Virus record (IMG/VR): IMGVR_UViG_3300032304_000773
Coordinates: 1 to 27,592 of that record
Strand: one strand, 5' to 3'
DNA: 27,592 nt
Origin: a virus
This document shows positions 7,235 to 15,359 of this stretch, piece by piece. The notes under the pieces are model-generated. The model was not told where the DNA came from. It saw only the letters and a list, made by a program, of their open reading frames with translations, and searched no databases. Position 1 is the stretch's first letter; the number at the start of each line of letters is the position of its first letter. A program made the position numbers and the translations under genes.

Positions 7235-8998
7235 TTAGTTTCGTTTGTTGATTAACTTTAAAATATCTTCTACCACATCCGCAGAATTGAAACTAACCTC
7301 ATCACCCATTACGGTTCTGATAATTTCTTTTTTCTTATTTAGAATGTCGTAAATCGCACCTTCTATTGTGTTATCAAATAGGGGATAATAAACCAACACA
7401 TTTGATTTTTGACCATAACGATATGCTCGGTCTTCGGCTTGTGCGTGTTCCGCAGGTACAAAGGATAAGTCGTTCATAATAACAACCTCAGCTGCGGTTA
7501 ATGTTAAACCCACACCCGCAGCCTTTAAGTTACCAACAAATACATTTATTTTTTCGTCGTTTTGGAATTGGTCAACAGCCTGTTGTCTTACTGAGTTAGA
7601 ACAACTACCATCAAGATAAACCGCTTTTTTACCAAAATGTTGGTAGATACTTTGGAGTGTGTCGGTAAAGTTGGTGAAGATAATTACCTTCTTACCTTGT
7701 TCAATAATGTTTTCAGCGAACTCAATAGTTTGTTTAACTTTTTCATTGGCAATCACCTTTCTAACTTTCATTAGTTTTGAGAACTGAACCGTAAGTGATG
7801 AAGACTCGTCAGGATTTTTATCATACCAATCATAATATTCACCCATAAGTTCTTCGTACTCTTTGGATTGTAATCTTAGGTAGACAGGTGTGATGATTTT
7901 ATCAGGTAAGTCTAACACATCTTCTTTTAATCTACGAAGGATTTGTTTTGATGTCCGATCTCTTAATTCCTCGAGGTTAGATGCTCCCGATACATTCCAA
8001 ACTTTTCTCTTGCCCGCAGTGAATTGGTATCCTTGACAATAACGAATCGCATAAGCCATCCAATTTTGAGCAACAGGACTTTCGATGAGGTTTAACAAAT
8101 TATAATAATTCATTGGTCTTGATGTCATCGGTGTACCTGTCAACAACCAAACTCTATTAATATTCTTTGCGAAATGATTAATGAGTTTAGTTCTTTGAGC
8201 CTGTGCGTTGGATACCATATGTGCCTCATCTAAGATAACCAAGTCAAAATTACTTTTAAGTAGTAGTGATTCACTTTTGTCTTTTGTGTCGTGGAAATTT
8301 TTTAGGATATCATAATTAACAATTACAAAATCAGATTCAGTTGAAAATTTCTTACCTTCCGCAATAAAAACAGGTCTATCTGAATAATTTTCAATTTCTC
8401 GTTGCCAGTTGATCTTTAATGATGCGGGACAAACAATTAGAATTTTTTTCGCACCTGTTTCTAATGCCGCGATAATAGTTGCGGTAGTTTTACCAAGACC
8501 CATATCATCGGCAAGAATAAATCTTTTTGACCCCGCCAATTTTTCAATCGCAATCTTTTGATGTTCTAATGGTGGTCTATGACCATACTTTGAGTAATCA
8601 ACCTTAACCTCTTCCACATTGTGACTCTTGATTAAGGCAGATTTAGGAACCCAAAACTCACTTAATATATCTTTCTCGAAGAACTTACCCCAAACATGAT
8701 AAGATTTTTCTTTCTCAACTAAAAGTTTCTCAATAAAAATCTGTTTAGGTATTTCTAACAAATATCTTTCTTCGGCAAACTTTTTAGCAAAATATGTATC
8801 TAACTCAACCCACTTACGAGCAACCTTAGGTTTGGTGTCTTGATAAGTAATAATATAATCCGACTGAGCACGAGTGGGGAAGAATTTTTTATTTGATACC
8901 TTCTTATGTTGTAGGTATAATATATAGTTATTGGCACCTGAATATACATCGAGTATATCTAATGCCTTATGTTCTTTTAATTGTTGCTGGTTTTCCAA
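7235..8998 (-). CDS. SNF2-family DNA helicase/translocase
   Basis: 587 residues with the complete superfamily 2 motif set in SNF2 style: a Q-like segment PLEHQKIAI (143-151), motif I DDMGLGKT (164-171), motif Ia ending CPASLKINW, motif II DEAH (257-260), motif III LTGTP (286-290), motif IV IIFTNF, motif V GVGLTLTAA (495-503) and motif VI QAEDRAYRYGQ (520-530). The QaeDRayRyGQ form is typical of SNF2/SMARCAL1-like enzymes. These translocate on duplex DNA with ATP and serve in fork remodelling or recombination; T4 uses UvsW for related tasks. Residues 1-135 are a lineage-specific N-terminus. The start is TTG at 8998: no ATG lies upstream in frame, and the next Met (residue 166) is inside motif I. 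It is the first gene of the leftward cluster, 29 bases before the fusion gene. Confidence 0.93.
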   Translation of the reverse strand: MENQQQLKEHKALDILDVYSGANNYILYLQHKKVSNKKFFPTRAQSDYIITYQDTKPKVARKWVELDTYFAKKFAEERYLLEIPKQIFIEKLLVEKEKSYHVWGKFFEKDILSEFWVPKSALIKSHNVEEVKVDYSKYGHRPPLEHQKIAIEKLAGSKRFILADDMGLGKTTATIIAALETGAKKILIVCPASLKINWQREIENYSDRPVFIAEGKKFSTESDFVIVNYDILKNFHDTKDKSESLLLKSNFDLVILDEAHMVSNAQAQRTKLINHFAKNINRVWLLTGTPMTSRPMNYYNLLNLIESPVAQNWMAYAIRYCQGYQFTAGKRKVWNVSGASNLEELRDRTSKQILRRLKEDVLDLPDKIITPVYLRLQSKEYEELMGEYYDWYDKNPDESSSLTVQFSKLMKVRKVIANEKVKQTIEFAENIIEQGKKVIIFTNFTDTLQSIYQHFGKKAVYLDGSCSNSVRQQAVDQFQNDEKINVFVGNLKAAGVGLTLTAAEVVIMNDLSFVPAEHAQAEDRAYRYGQKSNVLVYYPLFDNTIEGAIYDILNKKKEIIRTVMGDEVSFNSADVVEDILKLINKRN

Positions 8999-9019
8999 AA
9001 CAAGTTTTAAATAAAAATA

Positions 9020-9026
9020 ATAAATA
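9020..9026 (-). promoter_or_regulatory. TATTTAT motif upstream of the helicase
   Basis: Minus-strand TATTTAT, 21 bases before the TTG start at 8998. It is the left half of a back-to-back pair with 9033-9039. Confidence 0.5.
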
Positions 9027-9032
9027 AAAAGG

Positions 9033-9039
9033 TATTTAT
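9033..9039 (+). promoter_or_regulatory. TATTTAT motif upstream of the gp14-like gene
   Basis: Plus-strand TATTTAT, 12 bases before the ATG at 9052. With the opposite site it forms ATAAATAaaaaggTATTTAT, a divergent pair six bases apart that starts the leftward and rightward clusters. Confidence 0.5.
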
Positions 9040-9051
9040 CAATAAAAGCGT

Positions 9052-9564
9052 ATGCAAAGTAGAGTTCCGATTACAAGATTAGGTAAGTTTTTTGGTTCTG
9101 AGGATTTTAATTTAGAGATTGACATGGGTCAAGAATGGCTAATTGGTGACCTTAATTTTACTTGTGTTTTATACAGAATTGATAAGACTAAAAACAAAGT
9201 TGATGATGTTTATGGTGAAGCATTAGAAAACGGAATTAAGTTCTTACCCCCTGTTGAGTTTCAGGCATATGTTACAATAGCACCATCTGAAAACAAAACC
9301 ATAGGGACATCTAAAATCTCACAATCAGAACCTGGCAATATCACAATGTCGGTTTATAATAAAACATTAGACGACTTAGATATCCAAATTAATTACGGTG
9401 ATTACATTGCGTATTACGATAGTGAGAACTTTGTTAGATACTATACGGTTGTTGACGACGGTCGTGTTATTTCAGATTCTAAACATACATATAAAGGTTA
9501 CAAACCATTTTACAGAACCGTAAAAGCGGCGTATGTAACACCTAACGAATTTATGGGATTATAA
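9052..9564 (+). CDS. Putative neck protein (T4 gp14-like candidate)
   Basis: 170 residues, with no signal peptide or membrane segment. It is rich in beta strands and aromatic residues; the segment LDIQINYGDYIAYYDSENFV (about 120-139) resembles the gp14 region in which a 'GDLIYF' strand precedes the interaction surface. The call rests mainly on order: it is followed by a gp15-like gene and then by sheath and tube, as 14-15-18-19 are ordered in T4, though without the terminase genes 16 and 17 between. T4 gp14 is longer (256). By family it would join the head portal/neck to the tail. It could also be an unrelated connector or head-completion protein. The next gene starts two bases after its stop, so the two form one operon. 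Confidence 0.4.
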   Translation: MQSRVPITRLGKFFGSEDFNLEIDMGQEWLIGDLNFTCVLYRIDKTKNKVDDVYGEALENGIKFLPPVEFQAYVTIAPSENKTIGTSKISQSEPGNITMSVYNKTLDDLDIQINYGDYIAYYDSENFVRYYTVVDDGRVISDSKHTYKGYKPFYRTVKAAYVTPNEFMGL

Positions 9565-9565
9565 T

Positions 9566-10600
9566 ATGGCACTACCTAAAATAAAAAAAACACTTCCATT
9601 AAAATATCCTAAAACTCTTTTACCAAGAAGAGAACAAATTAAGGATATGATTTCTAATGACGGTACTTATCTTCCTAAGTCATTACTTCATGCGGATTTA
9701 GACCGTGGATTTTTGGATTTTGTGAAGAACACTTTAGAATGTATTGTTGAAGGTGAGAAAGTACCTACCGTTGATATTTTATTAACAACTCAAAATTGGT
9801 CTCAATTTGTTGAGACTTGGGATTTCCAAAACATTGATAGTAATGTTGAACCTCCGTTCATCACAACAATCAGAACCCCTGAAGTTAAATACGGTAATAA
9901 TCCTTCGGTTGTTTATAACATACCTAATAATAGAATGTATTATTATATGAATATCCCAACTTGGGATGGTAACCGAAATGGTATGGACATTTATAAAATA
10001 CCACAACCAATACCTGTGGATATCAAATATACCGTGGCTATTGTATGTAATAGAATGAGAGAGATTAATAAATTTAATCAAATCATTATGAGAACTTTCG
10101 CATCAAGACAAGCATACCAAAATATTAAAGGACATTATATTCCGATTATTAATGATGGTATTTCAGACGAGTCGGTTATGGATCTTGAAAAAAGAAAGTA
10201 CTACATTCAAAAATACGAGTTCACAATGATGGGTTTCTTACTCGATGAGGATGACTTTGAAGTTGCTCCCGCAATATCAAGAGTATTCCAAATGTATGAA
10301 TTGGATTCATCACCAGGTAAGAAAAAACAAAGAAAACCTGTCCCTAACCCACCACAAGAAATTATTTTTAATTATCCGATAGATGTTACGGAATTTAGTA
10401 AATCGTTTGAGTACACCGCAAACTTAACGGTAGTTGGTACAAATAACATGGCTGGTTGGCAAGTTTATATTAATGGTGACTTTTATGGGTACGAATCTGA
10501 ATTTATACAGATCAATACAAATGACACATTATCTATTACAGCATCTAAAGATTTTGGTGGTGCGGAATCGTCAATTACCTTTTCGGTGGATCTTATTTAA
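9566..10600 (+). CDS. Tail completion/terminator protein, T4 gp15-like, with extra C-terminal domain
   Basis: 344 residues. The core (about 60-240) holds PQPIPVDIKYTVAIVCNRMR and a following helix with NQIIMRTF. It continues to HYIPIIND and YIQKYEFTMMGFLLDEDDF. This recalls the gp15 tail-terminator pattern in which 'P..I.Y.L.I.TR' leads into a helix and then a beta strand ending the fold. Such proteins cap the tail tube and sheath and accept the head. Residues 262-344, after a Lys/Pro-rich linker, look like an added Ig-like domain (FNYPIDVTEFSKSFEY to SITFSVDLI) absent from T4 gp15 (272 residues). It follows the gp14-like gene by one base and precedes the sheath by about 280 bases. Its stop overlaps the end of the opposite-strand small gene by four bases. 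Confidence 0.5.
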   Translation: MALPKIKKTLPLKYPKTLLPRREQIKDMISNDGTYLPKSLLHADLDRGFLDFVKNTLECIVEGEKVPTVDILLTTQNWSQFVETWDFQNIDSNVEPPFITTIRTPEVKYGNNPSVVYNIPNNRMYYYMNIPTWDGNRNGMDIYKIPQPIPVDIKYTVAIVCNRMREINKFNQIIMRTFASRQAYQNIKGHYIPIINDGISDESVMDLEKRKYYIQKYEFTMMGFLLDEDDFEVAPAISRVFQMYELDSSPGKKKQRKPVPNPPQEIIFNYPIDVTEFSKSFEYTANLTVVGTNNMAGWQVYINGDFYGYESEFIQINTNDTLSITASKDFGGAESSITFSVDLI

Positions 10601-10761
10601 TCCTCCCCGTAGATATCTTTTTTTTCCTTACATTTTTCCATAATTAGACCTTCTAAAAACTTATACATTTTAAGTCCTCGCTTATCACAATAATTTTTAA
10701 GCACTTTGTGAACATCTGTGTCTATCTTTAAATTTTTTATCTTCTTGCTATTGTTATCCAT
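10597..10761 (-). CDS. Small ribbon-helix-helix-like DNA-binding protein
   Basis: 54 residues, starting MDNNSKKIKNLKIDTDVHKV. The pattern of a short basic strand (KIKNLKID) followed by two amphipathic helices (TDVHKVLKNYCDKRG and LKMYKFLEGLIMEKCKEK) fits the ribbon-helix-helix (Arc/MetJ/CopG-type) fold, in which the strand pairs in a dimer and binds the DNA major groove. The charged tail ends GED. It lies against the direction of the structural genes. Its 3' end overlaps the gp15-like stop, and a TATTTAT motif on its own strand lies 37 bases upstream. It may regulate transcription at the adjoining sheath promoter; that is inference. Codon-level coding evidence is limited because it is short. 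Confidence 0.6.
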   Translation of the reverse strand: MDNNSKKIKNLKIDTDVHKVLKNYCDKRGLKMYKFLEGLIMEKCKEKKDIYGED

Positions 10762-10798
10762 GGGGTAGAAAAAAGGCAGAATTAAATCATACCAAAAT

Positions 10799-10805
10799 AT
10801 AAATA
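10799..10805 (-). promoter_or_regulatory. TATTTAT motif upstream of the small RHH-like gene
   Basis: Minus-strand TATTTAT, 37 bases before the ATG at 10761 and about 37 bases from the oppositely directed site of the sheath gene. Its presence supports the short gene being real. Confidence 0.4.
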
Positions 10806-10841
10806 CTTTTTAATATGTAAAGTTTTTGTAGTTTGACCTAA

Positions 10842-10848
10842 TATTTAT
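10842..10848 (+). promoter_or_regulatory. TATTTAT motif upstream of the sheath gene
   Basis: Plus-strand TATTTAT, in the context CTAATATTTATAAATAA, 36 bases before the sheath ATG. It also contains TATAAATA, the T4 late promoter core, overlapping in the same direction (10846-10853). Confidence 0.55.
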
Positions 10849-10884
10849 AAATAAAATAAATAAATAAAATCGTAAAACTTTAAC

Positions 10885-13800
10885 ATGGCATCAAACAGCA
10901 AAGTATTTGTTTCGCCAGGTGTGTACACCTCTGAAGTTGACCTAAGTTTTGTAGCACAAAGCGTTGGGGTAACAACATTGGGTATTGCTGGAGAGACACT
11001 GATAGGTCCAGCCTTCGAGCCTATCTTTATTAGAAACTATGACGAGTTTACTACTTATTTTGGTGGGACATCACCTGAAAAGTTTGTAAACACTCAAATA
11101 CCTAAATACGAGGCAGGATATATCGCGAAAGCATATCTTCAACAATCTAATCAATTATTTGTAACTAGAATCTTAGGTTTATCAGGTTATGACGCTGGAC
11201 CATCTTGGTCTATTAGAACAGTAGCAAATGTCGATCCAACAACTATCGATCTTTACTGTTTAAGTGCCGCAACCTCATCTGCCACTTGTGACACAACTTG
11301 TGTTCAGTTTAAAGAAGAAAATTACATTGTGACTTTCACAGGTTGTACTGATAATATAACTAGCGTTGGATTTGGTACTTTCCCAAGTAATATACAAAGT
11401 ATTTTAACTGAACAATACCAATTATATAATGGATCAACAAGTACATTAGAAGAAAATTTCCAATCTTTAGTATTTGATATGATCACTGCGGCTTCACCAT
11501 CAACGGCTGAAGATCAAGACATTTACTACTTTGGTTCTGTACCTTCAACCGAATACAACTCTTTTGAAGGGTTAGGATATACCGCATCAACAAATGTTTA
11601 CGATGTACCTGAGGTTTCATTAGACTTTAATGATTTAACAGACTCTTTAAATGATCCTTGGTATTACTCTTTGTTTGACAATATCGGTAACTACGAATAT
11701 ACAGGAACATCTTTCGCTTCTTATGTGACAGGTTTAACTCAAGTATCAAGTTCAAACACTTGTTCTTCATTCTATAACTTTAGTGTAAGTGGTTACCCCG
11801 CAAACATTAATTACACAAATTTAACAATCGATGTTTGTTTACCAACATCATTCTCAGGATCTCTAAGTAATATTGTTGCTAACTTCAGTGCTTGTACATC
11901 GGCAATTACAGTATCATCAGTTACTCAAGTTAGTGGTGTTACATCTAATAATTTTTCTTCAGGTAGTTTAACTTATACTGTAGTTTCTCAAGATGGTTCT
12001 ATCACAACTAATTGGACCGTATCTGTAGTTATTAGTGACCCTTGTAATCCATGTGCTTACACAGGTAACACTGGTACTCAAAACAGCGGTGGTATTACAA
12101 CTTGTTATTCAGGATCAATCAACTTAAGTATGTATTTCTTTACAGGTACTTCTTATTCAGACTATGACAATGTGGTAGTTAGTACCCTAAGATCAAGAGG
12201 TATTGCGACTTACGCACCTAACTCAAGAAATCCGGCATGGGAAGTTACAGGTTTAACTGATGTTTCTTTAACAATGTCAGGTCAGTACCTTAATGTATTA
12301 AAAAACCCATACTCACCATTCGCAGTTAATGTTACTAACAAAGACGGACAGAACTACACATTTGAGACATCACTTACTCTTTCTGACCCTAGTTACATAT
12401 CTAAAGTATTTGGTATTACCAATTTCCAAAAACCAAGATTAGAAACTCCTTTATTCTGTGAAGAAGCGTACCAATCATTCTTAAACTTCGGTTATAACAA
12501 AGGTTATATTAGAGGTTTAAATCCAAACCTAATCGCGTTAGACTCAGCACAAAGTGGAGATGTTAACTCAATTGGTTGGTATTTGGATAGATGGCAAACA
12601 CCAAACTCACCTTGGGTTGTATCAGAATTAAGAGGTAACAAAGTATTTGACCTATTCAGATTCTACACAGTATCCGATGGTGATGCCGCTAACACATTGA
12701 TTAAAATATCAATCGCCGACATTTCATTCGCAAATTCAACATTTACAGTGTTGGTTAGAGATTACTTTGATACAGATGCTAACCCTGTTGTTCTTGAGAA
12801 ATTTACTAATTGTAGTATGAATCCAGCACAGAATAACTTTATCGGTGTTAAGATTGGTACATTAGATGGTGAATATACTTTGAACTCTAAATTAGTAATG
12901 GTTGAGATCAACGAAGATGCTCCTGTAGATGCACTTCCTTGTGGATTTAACGGATTTAACTTTAGAAATTACGCAGGTGCTAACTCACCATTCCCAATTA
13001 TTAAAGCGAAATACGACTTCCCTGGTGAAGTTATTTACAACCCACCATTTGGTTTAGCAACAGGAACAAGTAACGCGGCTACAAGTCCAGGTGATAACAT
13101 TAGAAGAACTTACCTTGGTATATCAAATACAGTTGGTTATGATCCTGCTTACTACGAATATGTAGGTAAGAGAAATCCAAATGATAGTTGTAGTATTGAA
13201 TCGATTCCTTTTAACTACAGATCATCAGGTTTCCACATGGATAAAAACGCAAGTGGTATCACAATCGGAAATGAGTTCTCAACAGCAGGTGAACCAAGAT
13301 TCGTTGTAGGTTCTGACTCGTTCACAACTGACCCTGATAACCCAACAAATGTATACTACAGATTGTTCGCTCGTAAATTTACATTCTTAGTACAAGGTGG
13401 ATTTGACGGATGGGATATCTACAGAGAATGGAGAACTAACACTAATGAATATGTAATCGGTAGAACTGGATTCTTACGAGGAGCATGTCCATCATCAAGA
13501 TATCCAAACGCAACAGGTTGGGGAGCATTCAAACAAATCGCAATCAGTGACGGTACAACTGACTTCGCAAATACTGACTACTACGCTTACTTATTAGGTT
13601 ACCAAACATTTGCTAACCCTGAAGCGGTAAACATCAATGTATTTGTATCTCCAGGTATTGACACAATGAACAACGATAACTTAGTTGAAGATGTTGTTAA
13701 CATTATTGAGTACAACAGAGCGGATTCACTTTATGTGGTTACAACTGCTGACTACAATATGTATACGCCAACAACAACAGGTGCTGACTTCTTCATCTAC

Positions 13801-14463
13801 CCAACAGAAGCGGTAGACATCTTAGAAGCAACAGGACTTGACTCTAACTACACCGCAACTTACTACCCTTGGGTATTGACTCGTGATGTTGAGAATAACA
13901 CTCAAATTTACATTCCAGCAACGGCTGAAGTAACAAGAAACTTGGCATTAACCGATAACATTGCTTACCCTTGGTTCGCAGCGGCAGGTTACACTCGTGG
14001 TATTGTAAACGCAGTTAAGGCTCGTAAGAAGTTGACTCAAGAAGATAGAGACATTCTTTACACAGGAAGAATTAACCCAATCGCAACCTTCGCAGATGTA
14101 GGTACGGTAATTTGGGGTAACAAAACTCTTCAAGTTAGAGAAAGTGCTCTTGATAGAATCAATGTTAGAAGATTATTACTACAGGCTCGTAAATTGATTT
14201 CAGCAGTATCCGCAAGATTATTGTTTGAACAAAACGACCAACAAGTAAGACAAGACTTCTTAAACGCGGTGAATCCAATCTTAGATGCTATCAGAAGAGA
14301 TAGAGGTTTGTATGACTTTAGAGTAACGGTTTCAAGTGACCCTGAAGACATCGATAGAAACCAAATGACAGGTAAGATTTACATCAAACCAACTCGTTCA
14401 TTAGAATTTATCGACATTACATTCTATATCACTCCAACAGGAGCATCGTTTGATGATGTTTAA
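10885..14463 (+). CDS. Contractile tail sheath protein, T4 gp18-like, with large insertion
   Basis: 1192 residues, nearly twice T4 gp18 (659). The N-terminus (SPGVYTSEVD, then a TLGIAGETLIGPAFEP strand and an LFVTRILG strand at about 91-98) and the C-terminus (about 830-1192: YPWFAAAGYTRGIV, LTQEDRDILYTGRINPIATF, RRLLLQARKLI, and the terminal strands IYIKPTRSLEFIDITFYI) are classic sheath. The terminal strands exchange between subunits in contracting sheaths. The middle (about 100-700) is extra. It contains many cysteines between 125 and 410 (including CNPC at 387-390) and an Ig-like stretch at about 312-382 with a GSITTNWTVSV end, as found in bacterial surface Ig-like repeats. The insertion should face outwards. 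The gene begins the main tail cluster under its own TATTTAT motif and ends in a strong terminator. Confidence 0.92.
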   Translation: MASNSKVFVSPGVYTSEVDLSFVAQSVGVTTLGIAGETLIGPAFEPIFIRNYDEFTTYFGGTSPEKFVNTQIPKYEAGYIAKAYLQQSNQLFVTRILGLSGYDAGPSWSIRTVANVDPTTIDLYCLSAATSSATCDTTCVQFKEENYIVTFTGCTDNITSVGFGTFPSNIQSILTEQYQLYNGSTSTLEENFQSLVFDMITAASPSTAEDQDIYYFGSVPSTEYNSFEGLGYTASTNVYDVPEVSLDFNDLTDSLNDPWYYSLFDNIGNYEYTGTSFASYVTGLTQVSSSNTCSSFYNFSVSGYPANINYTNLTIDVCLPTSFSGSLSNIVANFSACTSAITVSSVTQVSGVTSNNFSSGSLTYTVVSQDGSITTNWTVSVVISDPCNPCAYTGNTGTQNSGGITTCYSGSINLSMYFFTGTSYSDYDNVVVSTLRSRGIATYAPNSRNPAWEVTGLTDVSLTMSGQYLNVLKNPYSPFAVNVTNKDGQNYTFETSLTLSDPSYISKVFGITNFQKPRLETPLFCEEAYQSFLNFGYNKGYIRGLNPNLIALDSAQSGDVNSIGWYLDRWQTPNSPWVVSELRGNKVFDLFRFYTVSDGDAANTLIKISIADISFANSTFTVLVRDYFDTDANPVVLEKFTNCSMNPAQNNFIGVKIGTLDGEYTLNSKLVMVEINEDAPVDALPCGFNGFNFRNYAGANSPFPIIKAKYDFPGEVIYNPPFGLATGTSNAATSPGDNIRRTYLGISNTVGYDPAYYEYVGKRNPNDSCSIESIPFNYRSSGFHMDKNASGITIGNEFSTAGEPRFVVGSDSFTTDPDNPTNVYYRLFARKFTFLVQGGFDGWDIYREWRTNTNEYVIGRTGFLRGACPSSRYPNATGWGAFKQIAISDGTTDFANTDYYAYLLGYQTFANPEAVNINVFVSPGIDTMNNDNLVEDVVNIIEYNRADSLYVVTTADYNMYTPTTTGADFFIYPTEAVDILEATGLDSNYTATYYPWVLTRDVENNTQIYIPATAEVTRNLALTDNIAYPWFAAAGYTRGIVNAVKARKKLTQEDRDILYTGRINPIATFADVGTVIWGNKTLQVRESALDRINVRRLLLQARKLISAVSARLLFEQNDQQVRQDFLNAVNPILDAIRRDRGLYDFRVTVSSDPEDIDRNQMTGKIYIKPTRSLEFIDITFYITPTGASFDDV

Positions 14464-14482
14464 TTAAAAATAAATCATAAGG

Positions 14483-14513
14483 AAAAAGGTGTCAGAAATG
14501 GCACCTTTTTTTT
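14483..14513 (+). terminator. Rho-independent terminator after the sheath gene
   Basis: AAAAAGGTGTC pairs with GGCACCTTTTT around an AGAAAT loop (11 bp with one G-T pair), followed by a run of eight T in total. It lies 20 bases after the sheath stop and isolates the sheath from the phosphatase gene. Confidence 0.9.
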
Positions 14514-14520
14514 ATTGTAA

Positions 14521-14527
14521 TATTTAT
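14521..14527 (+). promoter_or_regulatory. TATTTAT motif upstream of the HAD gene
   Basis: Plus-strand TATTTAT directly after the terminator, only 4 bases before the ATG at 14532. The spacing suggests a leaderless message or use of a downstream start. Confidence 0.5.
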
Positions 14528-14531
14528 TAAT

Positions 14532-15359
14532 ATGAATTATAAGAAAGTTGTTAGACAGATTATATCTGAGATTATTAATGATCAGATGAAACCCACGATG
14601 AAATACTATGCTTTTGACTGGGACGATAATCTTATGTACATGCCGACTAAAATTTATCTTAAAGATGAAGACGGAAAAGTTGTTGGTATGTCAACAGAAG
14701 ATTTTGCGGAATATAGAACTGAAATAGGTAAGGAACCTTTCGAATATGAGGGACATACTATTGTTGGTTTCGATGACGAAGCGTTTAGAGATTTCAAAGT
14801 ACCGGGAGATAAAGGTTTCATTAGAGATGCGATGACAGCACCAACAGGACCAGCATGGAGTGATTTTGTTGAGGCAATCAATAATGGGTCAATATTTGCG
14901 ATTGTTACAGCAAGAGGACACACACCTACCGTTCTTAAAAACGCAATTTACAATTTAATTAAGAAAAACAAACACGGAATTAGTGAAAAAGAATTGGTTA
15001 AAAACTTAAAAAAGTATAGAGAACTTGCCGATGAAGATGATTTGTCTGACGATGAATTAGTTAGAGTGTATTTAGACATGAATAAATACCACCCTGTAAC
15101 TTTCGGTGAAGGATCTGCTGCCAATCCAGAGCAATTAAAAGTTGATGCTATGAAAGAATTTATGACTTATGTAAATAATTTATCTAGAAGGCTGCAAGAA
15201 AAGGCATTTATGAAAAACAAGATAAGTAATTACTTTGTACCATATGTAGGTTTTTCAGATGACGACTTAAGGAATGTTCAAGCAATGAAGAAACACTTTG
15301 ATGATGAATCAGGATTAGATATTTATCATACTGGAGGAGGAAATAAAACTAAATATTAA
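14532..15359 (+). CDS. HAD-superfamily phosphatase-like protein
   Basis: 275 residues. HAD motif I is FDWDDNL (nucleophile D29, acid/base D31), motif II is the TARGH threonine (IVTARGHT, after a hydrophobic strand), a Lys-rich helix follows, and motif IV is GFSDDDLRN (D243, D244). These are the residues of Mg-dependent phosphoryl transfer; the substrate cannot be read from sequence, and a nucleotide or DNA/RNA 3'-phosphate is only a possibility by analogy with T4 polynucleotide phosphatase. A long acidic and Lys-rich helical insert lies between motifs II and IV. The first 18 residues, MNYKKVVRQIISEIINDQ, form an amphipathic helix not part of the HAD fold. Met19 or Met23 are alternative starts. 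The gene sits as a separate unit between sheath and tube, with a terminator before it and a motif at its start. Confidence 0.8.
   Translation: MNYKKVVRQIISEIINDQMKPTMKYYAFDWDDNLMYMPTKIYLKDEDGKVVGMSTEDFAEYRTEIGKEPFEYEGHTIVGFDDEAFRDFKVPGDKGFIRDAMTAPTGPAWSDFVEAINNGSIFAIVTARGHTPTVLKNAIYNLIKKNKHGISEKELVKNLKKYRELADEDDLSDDELVRVYLDMNKYHPVTFGEGSAANPEQLKVDAMKEFMTYVNNLSRRLQEKAFMKNKISNYFVPYVGFSDDDLRNVQAMKKHFDDESGLDIYHTGGGNKTKY

Noticed and set aside
10434-10643. Plus-strand frame of 69 codons overlapping the gp15-like end
   Set aside because: Out of frame with a better supported gene, and it runs across the convergent small gene.
10832-10838. TTGACC as a -35 box for the sheath promoter
   Set aside because: Only three bases separate it from TATTTAT, far too close for a -35/-10 pair.
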